The notes beneath the pieces were generated by a model. It ran no database searches, was not told the origin of the DNA, and was given only the letters and a program-made list of their open reading frames with translations. A program made the translations under genes and the position numbers. Positions 49,201-62,914 of a stretch of DNA of 64,000 nt are shown here, in pieces. Location: assembly GCA_035041965.1 (NCBI GenBank), contig JAPYMA010002896.1, positions 62,001 to 126,000 on the forward strand, read 5' to 3'. The stretch's first letter is position 1, and the number at the start of each line of letters is the position of its first letter. This DNA is from Anisakis pegreffii. Its lineage: Eukaryota > Nematoda > Chromadorea > Rhabditida > Anisakidae.

Positions 49201-52100
49201 TCCGTTGAATTGTTGTTGTTATTATTGCTGTTATTATTATTGTCATTGTTATTATTACCTGTCAGGGGCATAACTGGAACCGTTGAGGTACTTAAGAAGT
49301 GATCTTTTGAAACGGCCAATTTATAGCGGATGTTGAGTGCTCACTTATTGCATGATTACAAAATTGCTCATCGATTCTATTTCATTCATTCAAAACATTC
49401 GGAGATACCTTTAAATCATCTGAAGATTGATTTCAAGGAGTGTTAATTGGTTTTGCATTATAGTGGATGAGCAATTGACAAGTTGTTGACCATTTCAAGA
49501 ATATCTTCTTTTCATCTTATCTAATGGCATTTTACTCAAGAAATCATCCACTCAAGCGGATATTGAAACGAAAATGGTTTTTAGCAAACGAGATAATAGC
49601 ACAAACTTAATGCATTCGTTGAATGTCTTTTACCGCTTCGTCGGTTTTTTGTTCTGTCACATACTGAGCCTGCTCTTCATTAAGAGATCTGAAAAAAAAG
49701 AATGCTCTTATTGTTACAGCATTGCTTGAATAATTTGTTCATCAATAGCACTCCTCGTTTTCATTCATTTCAGAACGTCATCGATATTGATTGCCTAATT
49801 AATGTCCAAAATCAATGAAAAACTCAGTTCATAAAATCGAGAACAACACTCGATAATTATATTTACTTGATGAAGGTGTTGTATGATTACTGAACTGATC
49901 TGAAATATTCAAGGAACAAATTGAAGCGGTCCATAGAGCCATCAAAGAAGGTGATCTGAACAAGGTGAAACAAGCGATCGTTTCGAAGAAGTTGGCATTG
50001 GCTCGTGATCGTCATGGCTGTACGCCTCTGCACACGGCTGTCATTCACGAACAGACCGAAATCATTCGCTATATTGCGGCAAATTTTTCGTCTGTTCTGA
50101 ATGCACCCGACTATGTTGGTCACGTTACAAATTTTGATGCAAATTCATTCAGCTTTTCAAAGCGTCGCATTTTTGAATGCATATTGCAGTTGATCATGAA
50201 TTTCCTATGAGAGCATAATTCTGTTCACAAGCATTCAATGGAATGTGGCGTGAACCCTTTGTGCCAACCGTGGACATCAAACAATTAGACGATTTTCAGC
50301 TGGTATTATGAACGATGAATGTATGAAAAAATTGCACTCTGACGAAATAGGATAAGTAACATTTTCGGATGATGTGTATCGTTGTATGTTGACACATTAT
50401 GATTTCCGTATTTGTGTCATGAGGGGATGGATACACAATGAATAGAAAAACTCAATGATACATATCGGTTACGGTTTCGTAAAGGTCGAATATTGTTTAG
50501 CGTTCACGATGAAAAAGTCAACAAAGAATGCTCCGAAGCGGTAATAGCGAACGGGTAATGAGGTGTACTGCGTCGTGAATGCGACCAACTGTCCGCAATC
50601 ACCCACCCATTCAGTGCATTCGCAAAAAGCTGCATGCATTCCAAATATGCTAAATTAGATAATTTTTTGCTTCTGTTCTAGAACAAACGTACAGCAATGC
50701 ATTATGCAGCAGCAGCACGCGATGGAGGCCATTATTTGAAGATACTGGGCAAAGCGGGTGCTGATCCGATTGCGGTCGATAACGTATGATCGTTTGATTT
50801 TGATTGGTTGCATTCTGCATGTTCTTATCAATACACTTATTACTTCACATAAGGTTCATAGCGTAGGTCCGATTTGAACTTGACACCTAAACATGATCAA
50901 TTCAGGAAGGACGAACACCTGACTATTATCGTCGAAATGCGGTGATCGATTTGAAAGTGCTGAAAGAACGAGACGGAGACGATGAAGACGTGATTGCGGA
51001 TGAACTCTTCGAAGAGACACCTCATTTTGAGTCACCTCAAAGCCCTGATTCGGTTTCGATTGTTAGGTATCTGCGTCGTTTAGTCAATGAAATTTCATTC
51101 AGTTCAACTTGCTGGAATAGTTGATGAAATGCATGGCATTGTTTTTGAATCAACACGTCAACGTATTCTTGAATCGTCACTTAACAACGACCATCCGTCC
51201 GGTCGTCACATCGATACAGCAGCTCCTTCCAGCATCTTCATCTGATCTAAGCCGTTGAATCTCATTCATATGCTGAAAAATAATGTTTCAATGCGTTTTT
51301 TCTCAAATCGAACTGTTCTTTAAGCTCATGAGAAAATTTGTAGTAGAACTATTGCAGAGATGATAACCTGTTTATTTTAGTTCCACGGTTGAATCTGAGC
51401 GTCGTGAAGAGGATAATGAAAGTGACCGTCGTAAATTTGAACGCCTCGTGCAAGAGAAAATCGATTTACCAACATCAGACAACGGCCTCTATTTGGCGAG
51501 AACCGTTGCACCGGTGCTTACAAAGGCACTTGCTGAGGTAATCCAACTAAACTTTTCGACGTTCTGCACGTTTCAGTGAATTAAAATCGAACGCAAAATT
51601 TCCAAATTGAAATCGATTGTGCCCATAATAACATCAAGAATGATTGCTGTTCATAACGTGTTCGTGTCTAGCAACAATAATAGAAAAAAGTTGGCATGTA
51701 ACAGCAACAGTAGGAAATTGATTTCAAAGAAAAAGGATATAATGCGCAATTATGGACTTTGTCAGAGAGGAGATTTTATCTGATTGGCGTTTATCGGCGC
51801 AGCACTTATGCATGTCTTTTTATGCGTTAAGAAAGACGTTCAACAACTCGGCGTAATACTTCACTAAATACCATAACACTTAATAACTCTCATATTTTAA
51901 CCACGCAAAACACTGTTGAAATCATCACTGTGATGGAACAAATATGCACGTTGTTGGTCTCATTGAATGAAGATGATCCCACTTAGTCCAAAAACTAACC
52001 GTAAATTTCTTTAAAGGTTCTGTTGCGAAGACCAGCCGATCCGATTGGTTTCATTTCTGAATGGCTGATCAGATATCATGAAGAAGATCCTCTAGGATGA
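34234..52100 (+). CDS. Giant modular ankyrin-repeat protein with C-terminal Dpy-30-like motif
   Basis: 28 exons join in consistent phase: 34234-34282, 34670-34860, 37840-38043, 38384-38573, 38782-38939, 39014-39214, 40706-40816, 41127-41220, 41343-41536, 41811-41910, 42156-42253, 42404-42499, 43141-43210, 44113-44270, 44410-44512, 44836-44933, 46234-46335, 46596-46755, 46938-47095, 47380-47580, 48085-48186, 48373-48485, 48652-48820, 49914-50114, 50682-50783, 50906-51066, 51381-51537, 52017-52100. The product is about 1,274 aa. The start M-S-S-S-N-K-Q-E joins by GTATGT to exon 2. Six modules (residues 17-211, 212-399, 400-585, 586-792, 793-983, 984-1194) each hold a helical linker (W..xGxVxKLExLVLxG) and about three ANK repeats (H-K-A-I, R-T-A-L-H-Y-A-A, R-P-P-K-Y-Y). 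Residues 1228-1267 form a Dpy-30-like helical hairpin. No signal peptide or membrane segment, so it is probably an intracellular scaffold. Ends of exons 4, 8, 13, 18, 19 and 22 are least certain. Confidence 0.9.
35096..35732 (-). mobile_element. hAT-like non-autonomous element, copy A (637 bp)
   Basis: It lies in intron 2 of the ankyrin gene, inverted relative to copy B at 44992-45809. The reverse complement matches copy B over most of its length, for example GATGATCTGGCAGGC, TTCTTTTCAGACGTGTTGTA (with flanking matches) and GGTGATAAAAGCTATGAGAG. The ends are CAGTGGTTCCC and CAGTGCTCCAC (as reverse complement). Only 5 of 8 flanking bases match, so the target duplication is eroded or the ends are misplaced by a few bases. 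No transposase. Confidence 0.75.
36994..37100 (+). repeat. Intronic duplication, copy 1
   Basis: About 107 bp in intron 2 that recurs with substitutions and small indels at 38104-38210 in intron 3, in the same orientation. Shared blocks include CTGACAAATCTCT, CTGATAACATCGT and the exact 3' stretch GATATTTTCTGATACAGTTT. Confidence 0.8.
38104..38210 (+). repeat. Intronic duplication, copy 2
   Basis: Second copy of 36994-37100. Exon 3 lies between the two copies, so the duplication flanks a coding exon. Immediately downstream CTTATGTAGA is repeated again in tandem. Confidence 0.8.
38782..41220 (+). repeat. Ankyrin cassette module 2 (exons 5-8)
   Basis: Exon 5 (158 nt) has the linker motif L-S-E-L-Q-K-I-V-L-N-G. 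Exon 6 (201 nt) is the ANK exon with R-G-R-T-P-L-H-I-A-I. Exon 7 (111 nt) has G-R-T-P-L-H-Y-A-S. Exon 8 (94 nt) has the H-S-P-A-Y-Y tail. Exon 8 ends at 41220 with a weak GTGAAA donor, chosen because it restores phase with exon 9. Confidence 0.8.
41343..43210 (+). repeat. Ankyrin cassette module 3 (exons 9-13)
   Basis: The most diverged module. Linker exon 9 (194 nt) is acidic and lacks the clear W..G motif. The 201-type ANK exon is split in two (100 + 98 nt) within the Gly codon of R-D-P-R-G. Exon 12 (96 nt) has G-R-T-A-V-H-F-A-A. Exon 13 (70 nt) is a short G-W-T-A-A-R-Y tail whose 3' border (43210) is uncertain. Confidence 0.75.
44113..46755 (+). repeat. Ankyrin cassette module 4 (exons 14-18)
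   Basis: Linker exon 14 (158 nt) has W-I-S-V-G-D-V-Q-K-L-E. The ANK exon is split as in module 3 (103 + 98 nt, at the Gly of R-D-T-Y-G). Exon 17 (102 nt) has G-R-T-A-L-H-Y-A-A. Exon 18 starts H-G-H-T-P-F-Y-Y. Its 3' end (46755, donor GTTAAC) is one of two phase-compatible choices; the other would be just after 46629. Confidence 0.75.
44992..45809 (+). mobile_element. hAT-like non-autonomous element, copy B (818 bp)
   Basis: It lies in intron 16 of the ankyrin gene. The left end CAGTGGTTCTCA and the reverse complement of the right end CAGTGATTCTCA match at 11 of 12 bases, a typical hAT terminal repeat. The flanks TCTTAGGC (44984-44991) and TCTCAGGC (45810-45817) form an 8-bp duplication with one mismatch. 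A C-run lies near 45055 and a palindrome (AATTACCC/GGGTAATT) near the right end. It has no transposase; open frames inside it are chance. Confidence 0.85.
46938..48485 (+). repeat. Ankyrin cassette module 5 (exons 19-22)
   Basis: Linker exon 19 (158 nt) has W-I-H-T-G-N-V-G-K-L-E-E-L-V-L. Exon 20 (201 nt) has H-K-A-I twice. Exon 21 (102 nt) has K-R-T-P-L-H-Y-A-A. Exon 22 (113 nt) has G-R-P-P-K-Y-Y and ends at a GTCAGT donor. Exon 19 would end at a GC donor (CAG|GCTCGT) if it keeps the module length. Confidence 0.8.
48652..51066 (+). repeat. Ankyrin cassette module 6 (exons 23-26)
   Basis: Linker exon 23 (169 nt) has W-V-R-E-G-N-V-A-K-L-E-Q-L-V-L. Exon 24 (201 nt) has H-G-C-T-P-L-H-T-A-V. Exon 25 (102 nt) has K-R-T-A-M-H-Y-A-A. 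Exon 26 (161 nt) has G-R-T-P-D-Y-Y followed by an acidic tail (E-R-D-G-D-D-E-D-V) that leads into the C-terminal domain. Confidence 0.85.
49205..49260 (+). repeat. TTATTG-type microsatellite
   Basis: A degenerate run of TTATTG/TTGTTA units within an intron of the ankyrin gene (between exons 23 and 24). Simple-sequence DNA. Confidence 0.7.
51381..52100 (+). other. Exons 27-28: Dpy-30-like motif region
   Basis: These two exons encode a charged segment and then G-L-Y-L-A-R-T-V-A-P-V-L-T-K-A-L-A-E, followed by R-R-P-A-D-P-I-G-F-I-S-E-W-L-I-R-Y. The pattern Y-L-x-x-T-V-x-P-V-L-x-x-A-L, then R-P-x-D-P-[hydrophobic]-x-F-[hydrophobic]-x-x-x-L, is the signature of the Dpy-30 motif. In DPY-30 itself that motif forms an X-type four-helix dimer that binds amphipathic helices. 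The intron falls between the two helices. Confidence 0.8.
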
Positions 52101-52682
52101 TATTTAAATGAACAGAACTTAAAGTTTCATTCATATCAACAATTATCAACGCTTAATTAATGAACATTTATCTGATTGGATATGCACATAACACGACAAT
52201 AGTATTATAAAAGTGACAAGAATAATGCATAATCACATTTATCGAAATCTCATGTTTATCATTATTAAAATGTCATTAAAAAATTAGTAGTATGTCATGC
52301 AGTTGATGATTTTTGGATGTTGTATTTAGTTCTGCTTGGATATATAACAGGAGACATGATTTGATTTCGCAATAAATTTGATTTAGTGATATTTTCGTTG
52401 TGCTCACAAACTCACGAACACAAACCTTCTATCTCATCAATGATCAGAAAACTTGAACTATGTATAGAAGCATCATAATTGGAAGTATTCAGCAGATAAC
52501 CATCTAATTATTATCATTTAGAAATCGAACCGATGCTAGAAAATTGGCTCCATCGAAACTTTTGATAAGAACAAAGACTTCTGGGAAAAAAAATAAGCTT
52601 CTGGTAAGAATTTTAAAGCGATCATACAATAACAGTGGTCAAGTTAAGCTCTCGATTAATATACATAAAAACGAATGCGTTG
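52101..52682. other. Convergent 3' regions of the ankyrin and lin-48 genes
   Basis: 583 bp between the two stop codons. An AATAAA at 52371-52376, about 270 bp after the ankyrin stop, is the best plus-strand poly(A) signal. No clear minus-strand signal for lin-48 was found. A plus-strand open frame (52544-52735) overlaps the lin-48 terminal exon antisense and is not supported. Confidence 0.5.
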
Positions 52683-56149
<3,467 letters not shown>

Positions 56150-58130
56150 GATTTTGCTCTGATTCAATAAATCAATTGTCTTGTTTTATGCTGAAATGAG
56201 AATCGCATTAGTATGGATATGACTCATTTTGAGCGAAAGTGATCCTGTCGGTTGAAATTCTGCTGAGAGTTGTTGCATATTTGTTTCGTTCAACACAAAT
56301 TCAACAGTTCATGATAAGGTCGACGAAACGTGACGGAACAATGAATTATTTTTGATTAAACAATATTCATGAACATTTTAACACATTTTAACAAATCAAC
56401 AAGGGGTAAATGTTAAGATTAAGTTTCTTAATAACATATGCGAGGATATAACAGACTGATGTTAATCAACCGACTGTTATGTGAAGATGGTATTGTAAAA
56501 GTAAGTTCGAAAGATTCAAAAAGAAATGAAAGCGTTAGATGATGATGAAGAAGGTGGTGGATGCGAGCAGGCAGGCACATGCATTTACTGAAAGCCATTG
56601 TCATTATCACGAGCAGAGTATAGCATTAAGATGTTGTTTCATTACGGTACCTAAGAAGACATTGACTTTAATGAACGGGTGTAAATTGCACGATAGATTA
56701 TCACTTGTTCACTTAGATAAATGCGAATATAATAAACAAACAACAACAGATGTCGCACACGAATATAATGCCTTGCTGTAACATTCATTTTGTACACTCA
56801 ACGCACACACACATCATCGCTTCATTGAATCACCCAATGAGCCTTTCATAGCCAATTCCATTTTATGATTACGGTAACAATCAGAGAGACAGAGAATGTG
56901 AGAGAGATGCAATGCAATAATCTCGTTATTCATTCGAAATGATACGTCGCAAGCATTCACTCTATTTGCAGAAATGTTTTTGCAATTTCTAACTGACTGA
57001 ATCAGAAGCACTGAAACAAACAAATGAAAACGAGATAAGAACCGACTGAGTGCACAGTTATTGTGAGTACCACATTCCAAGCCATTTTCCGCAAAACAGA
57101 CAATGGAAACAGAAAATATTCTTATTTGAGAGGCACACACCACGAGGTGGTTGTTTATCGACTCAACACAATCACGATAAATTGAAGGTTTGAAGACGCT
57201 AATGAGAAATTAAATATATGCGATAAAATTACAAGTCATCGACTATCACGGTGCAAAAAATGATCAAGAGGGTATATTCGCGCTTAAACAGTAGTTTTAG
57301 TTTCTCAAGTTAGATCGGATGCGAGCATGGCCATTTTGAATCAGAATCCTTGATTCTGATCTCGTTTGCAGTCTTACATCGAAAAATGTGCATTGCGTTT
57401 GCCTATTCACTGGGAAATAAAAACTTCGTTGAGCGCACATATTTATTGCTTTCAGGATCAATAAGATACGTCTATATGCTAGCATCACACACTACTTTAT
57501 GACACACTGGGGCGAGTGAAAGCCTGAAGCCTGCGGAGAGTAGTTCACTTGTTAAATTTTCGAACTGTAGTATTTTCGGAACGTCCGAAAGATTTTATTC
57601 AGTGAACCGTATAATATGAAGATTACTAGTGATTATGGGGAGTCACTTTGCAGATAACGATTCTTATATATATGAAACAATATACCGTATCTCGAATCGA
57701 GGTTAATGCACTTCGAAACAATGAGGTTAATAATGTAGAGTTTATGAAGGAATTTATTCGTTAAAAAAACAACACATATAGGTTCATCTCATAAATGAAT
57801 CCATAAATTCAGATACGTTTCAGCATCCGTAATCTAAGCAGAACAAACGAACAAAATGAATGTGGAATGAATTCAGTGAATAACGAGTTGATTTGAATGA
57901 AGAATTGCTGAAGTGTTTTGTGTGATGTTGAAAAAGACGATTTCAATTGTTGATTTACACATCGTATAGTTAGACATACGGCACACGTTTACATTCAATT
58001 CATGCACACATGCAAAGCGCATTCATCGAGTGATTCTTCGAACTTAAAAACACGATTTTCAGTTACTGTTATGCACATTCTGACAGTGAGAAGTTGAAGT
58101 TGCTTCTTCGTAATGAAAGTGATTGGTTAG
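56150..58130. promoter_or_regulatory. Upstream region of lin-48
   Basis: On the lin-48 strand, a CATTTCAG acceptor (56191-56198) sits about 42 bases before the predicted ATG, suitable for spliced-leader addition or an upstream non-coding exon. The next 2 kb holds no convincing coding sequence and is the natural place for lin-48 control elements, but I cannot assign factor sites by eye. Confidence 0.4.
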
Positions 58131-58134
58131 AGTT

Positions 58135-58230
58135 CCAAAACTGTAGCATAATTATGCTCCATCGAACTTTCTGGATCGATTGATAAACTCAGTCACAATG
58201 TCAACAGCAGTTCTCCAATCATACTGAGAT
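58135..58230 (-). other. Possible terminal exon on minus strand
   Basis: On the minus strand, after an AAATCTCAG acceptor, a frame reads Y-D-W-R-T-A-V-D-I-V-T-E-F and on to K-F-D-G-A before TAA at about 58152. This short segment looks more protein-like than the rest of the 205-codon open frame it ends, which lies in a strand-skewed region. No upstream exon could be joined. Confidence 0.2.
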
Positions 58231-58359
58231 TTAGAAATACATGGTGATACTAACAGAATTTTGCGCTTATTGTTTCCTCTATGGTTTTTTTTCTCATCTC
58301 GTTCTGTTAATAAGCGAAGTTTTACTATTAGTGAGAAACTCGCTGAAGATTGATGAATT

Positions 58360-58790
58360 GTCAAAATTGGAATAAAGATGGCGGCACAAAATAGAGATGA
58401 ATAATGGATGGGATGACGGTGAAATGAAAGAAGGTTGGTAGGAAGAAGTTTGTATGAGACGAGATAATAGGATGTTGATAATAATGATACAAATAATAGT
58501 GTTGTAGAAGATTGATAGGTGCATGCATGAGGCATGAGCGTATAAATAATAACAAGTGAATAGAGTTGAGAATAATGGAAAACGGAAGTTGTCTCAGTAG
58601 TCAATGAGTTTTCAAGGAGGACGTCTAAATTAGCTGGATACATACACAGAGAGGGGGAGAGATTAGGAGGAGAAATTAAGAAGTGCTCTGAGGTCACCTT
58701 CCGCAATCCATACGAAAGCTGATAATATTTGAGAGGAACTCTTTGAAAAGGGAGAATAACCTTGAGCAAGATGGTGGTATACTACTCAAG
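58360..58790 (+). repeat. Purine-rich strand-asymmetric region
   Basis: About 430 bp with strong A/G excess on the plus strand (GAGGAGAAAT, GAGAGGGGGAGAG, GAAAGAAGG). The excess depletes TTA, CTA and TCA, so the minus strand stays open for 205 codons (58152-58769), the longest open frame in the window. I read that frame as mainly a composition effect. Confidence 0.5.
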
Positions 58791-61540
58791 AAGTGTAATT
58801 ATTTGAATACAACAACAGAGAAAAGAGACAAGACTGAGTGTTGAATGAAATATCAAGGGATATGATCAATTGGAATGAAGAATAGCCAGCCAGTCATTCA
58901 CCAACAAATTCAACACGAATCGACCGAATAATGTGAAAGCAAGCGTACCCGAGCGCGGATTTTCAATGCAAACACGATGGATGTGCTATTTAGTTTGAAA
59001 ACAATTGTTGAATAATCTGTTTTCCGGATAAGGATTCCGATACGTTTCGCATCGTTGATTTTTCACAAATATCAATCGTATTATAGTTTTCGAAAGCAGT
59101 GGTATAATCGCTTCGTATAAATGAATATAAATAAGTCTATTAACTGTTTCGTTTAAATCCCTATCAATCGTCGCATTATAATATCGGTATATACCTAAAC
59201 GAATGCACCTACTGTAATGTAACATTCTGTTGTAACTTCAGTTAAAAAAATAATGCTTCTTTATCTATTGGATTTGTTGAAATCATTTCAACTTATTGTT
59301 AAAAACTCGCGATTCGGTTATAAATGAATGTGGTATGAGTGGATAAAATAATGAACGGGCTACAATCACTATTTCGATTTGATTTTAAGCTGGCAAGTGC
59401 GAATAAGCGAATAAAAACGCGGTGAGTGTGTGGTGTCGAGTGTTAATTTTAGATATCATTGAAACGAGATCACAACTAATCAAAAGTACTGTTGGGACAT
59501 TACGTTGAAAAAAAACTGACGTTAAAGCGATCATGACAGTAATTCGGCGAATTAGGTTTGGTAAGTATTGACAAATGCAATACACGTAATACTTTATAAC
59601 AGATTACGAAAATTGCATTCTTATCAACAGACCGATTAGTAGATGAATCAATGACACTTAATGTTGACACAGTGATGAGCTGAATTCAAGAAAAGTATTC
59701 TGAAAGCTGTGCATAATGGGTGTATATTGATAATTATAATTGTCACAGTATTAATGACAAAAGCAATAATAATAAGAACCATACCATTGAGATTGGCGGA
59801 GAATGATAATGAATCGAATAAAAATAATAAACATAAAAATGATAATTGTAAGGAGAATACTGGTTAGGTGCACCTAGAATTATGTTCAATTAACAGAGTG
59901 CTCATTTTGAGACACAAAATTTCGAACGAGCTAAAAAAAGCTCCAATGAAAATGATCAATGACTATATAAGTGTATGCACTATGCTTTCAAAATGTGTTT
60001 TACAGAGACTTGTCTGGAAATTGAAAATGTCATTGAGGCTCTATGATATGCATTTCAATCATTCTATTGCAATGAAATTTGTCACATTCATCGCCTTTTT
60101 CTTGTTGACATATGAATCGAGAGGTTATTTTACTCAATAAAGCACATCAGCATTCGTCACGAATTGATCGAGTGTATTGATACGGGTTCATGGAACTGCA
60201 TTTGCACATGAACAGCTTTCGTTATGAAAATGGGAATCGTTACGTTACGGTTGTTTGCATCGTATTTTGACTAACCACATCATCGATCAGTCGTCTATCG
60301 TAAAGACGAGTCCGTGTGATTAGTCATGTTAATGCGCGTGACACTGAACAGCAACTACATTAAACGAAACGAATCACTTGAAATGAATCGCTACGTTTCA
60401 CTAATCCACATCATATCGTAACGTTTATACGCTGAATAATCTTGGTATACGGTGTTTATCAACACAATGAAGTCGACTGTGTCTTTATAGGTGAGTGAGT
60501 CAATTCAATGACTGCAGAGTGTTATACAGCTGCCAGTTAAAGCATCAACAATGAATGTTTTATCCAAAAGGATGATGATCCAATTTGATGGAGCAGCCAA
60601 AAGTTGAGCGACATTCCATGATCCATCGTCGAATGGTTACGACACATCACCCTTCACATATGGCTTCAAAAATTGATATTTTTCAGCAATAGATCACGAG
60701 ATCACATGCAAGTTAAACGATGTTATTCGATGGCTTAACATTTGGTTCGCTACATGAGCGAGTTTTTCCTCAAACAATTCGATATCTGTTGAAGCTAACT
60801 TCAAAAAATCCAAGCAACGACTGATAAAGAGTTTAAGTGCCGAACCCTTTCAACAGCCAAGAATCATAATGAACCATCGACAACGACCAACGAACTATGT
60901 GTGGTTGCTCGTTAAGCGAACGAAAGTGATAATTGTTTTGGATTGTTAGAAGACACCATCACCACCATGAATTGAACAGCACGCCGTCCTTCCTTTTGTT
61001 GTTCCCCTTCCTGTATTCATCGTATCTGCTGCACGACATAAGTGTGTCCTCTTGCAATGATACCGCATCTTTCCCATTTTTTTCGCTCTATTTAACATCG
61101 TTTCTTTTAGAGTCTTTTATGCGCGATAATTTACTCATTGTCAGTTCCGGTATTTGTGAGCGGCGCTGAGAAAGTGCCGTTCTTTAAGGTCATGAAAGAA
61201 TGCGATGAACTTTTGATCTTTTATGAAACGCCTCAATAAAGCGAACATAGTTTTGGCCCAAGCATATATACTGTTAGAAGACACCAGATTTTGCAGTAAT
61301 GTTGCGGTGTTGTCAAGTTTCATGGACAGACCAACACGCTTGAAATCGCCTTTGAAGACCATTTTAAGCATGATTCTGTTTATGAAATTGGAATATTTCG
61401 GCATTTTTTTCTCCACTGAAGCATCTCAAAGAACATTGAACCTTAACGGAACTCATTTGTTCAACTCTGCTCCTCAGTTCATTGTCTAATCTCTAATAGT
61501 CTGCTTCTTTCTCTCCTTTCTACCTCTCCAAATCCTGCTT
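58790..61540. other. Stretch without recognisable genes
   Basis: One item of note is an ATG at 60072 that opens a signal-peptide-like M-K-F-V-T-F-I-A-F-F-L-L followed 51 bases later by a possible donor (AGAG|GTTATT). No next exon was found. The opposed open frames at 61141-61489 are unrecognised. Confidence 0.4.
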
Positions 61541-61544
61541 CCAG

Positions 61545-61737
61545 CTTTTTGCCGTCTATCCCTTCGGTTGTCAATAAGCGGATCAATGGAATGCCACCAA
61601 CCAGTCGTCGCATGTCTCAAATCAGTGGTCCGTTGTCGAACCGGATACAGAGCCGTCCGTATTCTTTCGATAAGATCGCAAAAATTACCGTAATCAATGC
61701 GCATTATCCAGCTAAGACGCAAATAACCGATAGATAA
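61545..61737 (+). CDS. Possible C-terminal exon of an unknown plus-strand gene
   Basis: A long pyrimidine tract ending CTTCCAG makes a strong acceptor at 61544. The following frame is open for 64 codons to TAA at 61735-61737, with G/C-ending codons commoner than in surrounding DNA. It begins L-P-S-I-P-S-V-V-N-K and is rich in Ser, Arg, Pro and Ile (M-S-Q-I-S-G-P-L-S-N-R). It needs two bases from a preceding exon that I could not find. No family recognised. The opposite strand is also open here (61486-61794), so the strand is not certain. Confidence 0.35.
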
Positions 61738-62789
61738 CCAGGAGAGATCGTCCTCGATGCATCGTAAACAACTAATACCATACGTCACTCTCATCGCCTA
61801 ATCTAAATTAAACCTCTCAATTCGCAACGCTCTCACTCCACTCTCATCGCTATCCTCTTCGTATATCGCATTATAAAATCATCCACCTCAGTAATTTTCT
61901 TGAGACGTCATCGTCCATTAACTACCACTCGGAATTAGCGGCTTACGGAGTTACTTAAGATCGAATGTGCACCCAGGATGGAGGATAAGAATACATATAT
62001 TGATATAATGAGCATAAGATGAATATAAAACCAACGATAATTGTCGCTGAACAGTTTTACAAAATTGTCATCTCTCATAATTCGACGATTCGACTTAAGA
62101 TCAAAATGGAATGACAGAATTACTCTTGTTATGCACTGGTTCACTCGTAATTCATTATAGCATTCTCACAATTATCATTTTACTGATCCCCGTAAACTGA
62201 TAACAATGCTTTTTTGCTGACAATTGCAAAGAACTGTCAAGGCTAGTAATTCAAGTGTGAGTCGCGTGCAATGAATCACTGTGAGTCATTTGGCAATCAA
62301 TGAATCAGTTCAGAATATTACTCATCCATCGAAAATGATCCTTGCTTCCCAGAAGATTGCTATTCTTTACGAACAATAAAAACTGCAAATAATTGACGGC
62401 GTGAAGAAAAGGAAAAGATACGAACGGTAATCTACCGTAACGAACAACTCTGGAACAGCTGCTCTGAATTGGCCTTTGTCTAGAATCGTGCTGCTGCTGA
62501 TTGCTTCTTCATTCAGTGATCATTATTCCATCATTCACTTTTTTCCATCAATTACATTAAAGCATTTTGAATGTGTTGAAGTGATATGGATACGGTATTT
62601 AATATGCAGATATTTGGCAGATGGAAACGATTTGACTATCTTTCTATGCAGATTAGTCACAATCAGTGACTAAATTGAATCCATTTGGAGCTTGAAACCA
62701 AGAGAACATTGCTTGAATGATGGTACTAAAATAATGTCAGCATCAACGATAATGATATAGCACTCACATAACCATTGTAAATCTCAGTA
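61738..62789. other. Stretch without recognisable genes
   Basis: Short unrecognised open frames only, on both strands. Confidence 0.4.
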
Positions 62790-62797
62790 AGATACTG

Positions 62798-62906
62798 CTA
62801 GTGATTGCATCCGAATCAAATCTCAGTCAGTCGGAATCCGAATCTCGGAATTCCGATCAAAATTCGTTGGAGTTTACCGACTGAACTTCGATCAAATACC
62901 ACTACG
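62798..62906. mobile_element. Short hAT-like MITE, 109 bp, perfect 8-bp target duplication
   Basis: The flanks carry an exact 8-bp direct repeat, AGATACTG (62790-62797 and 62907-62914). The ends are CTAGTGATTGCATCCGAA and, reverse-complemented, CGTAGTGGTATTTGATCGAA, an imperfect terminal inverted repeat. The centre has the palindrome TCGGAATTCCGA. A related copy begins at 63876. Confidence 0.75.
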
Positions 62907-62914
62907 AGATACTG

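Noticed and set aside
31967..52100. Operon joining the membrane-protein and ankyrin genes
   Set aside because: Same strand, but the gap is about 1.1 kb, far larger than usual nematode operon spacing, and I see no trans-splice acceptor directly before the ankyrin ATG.
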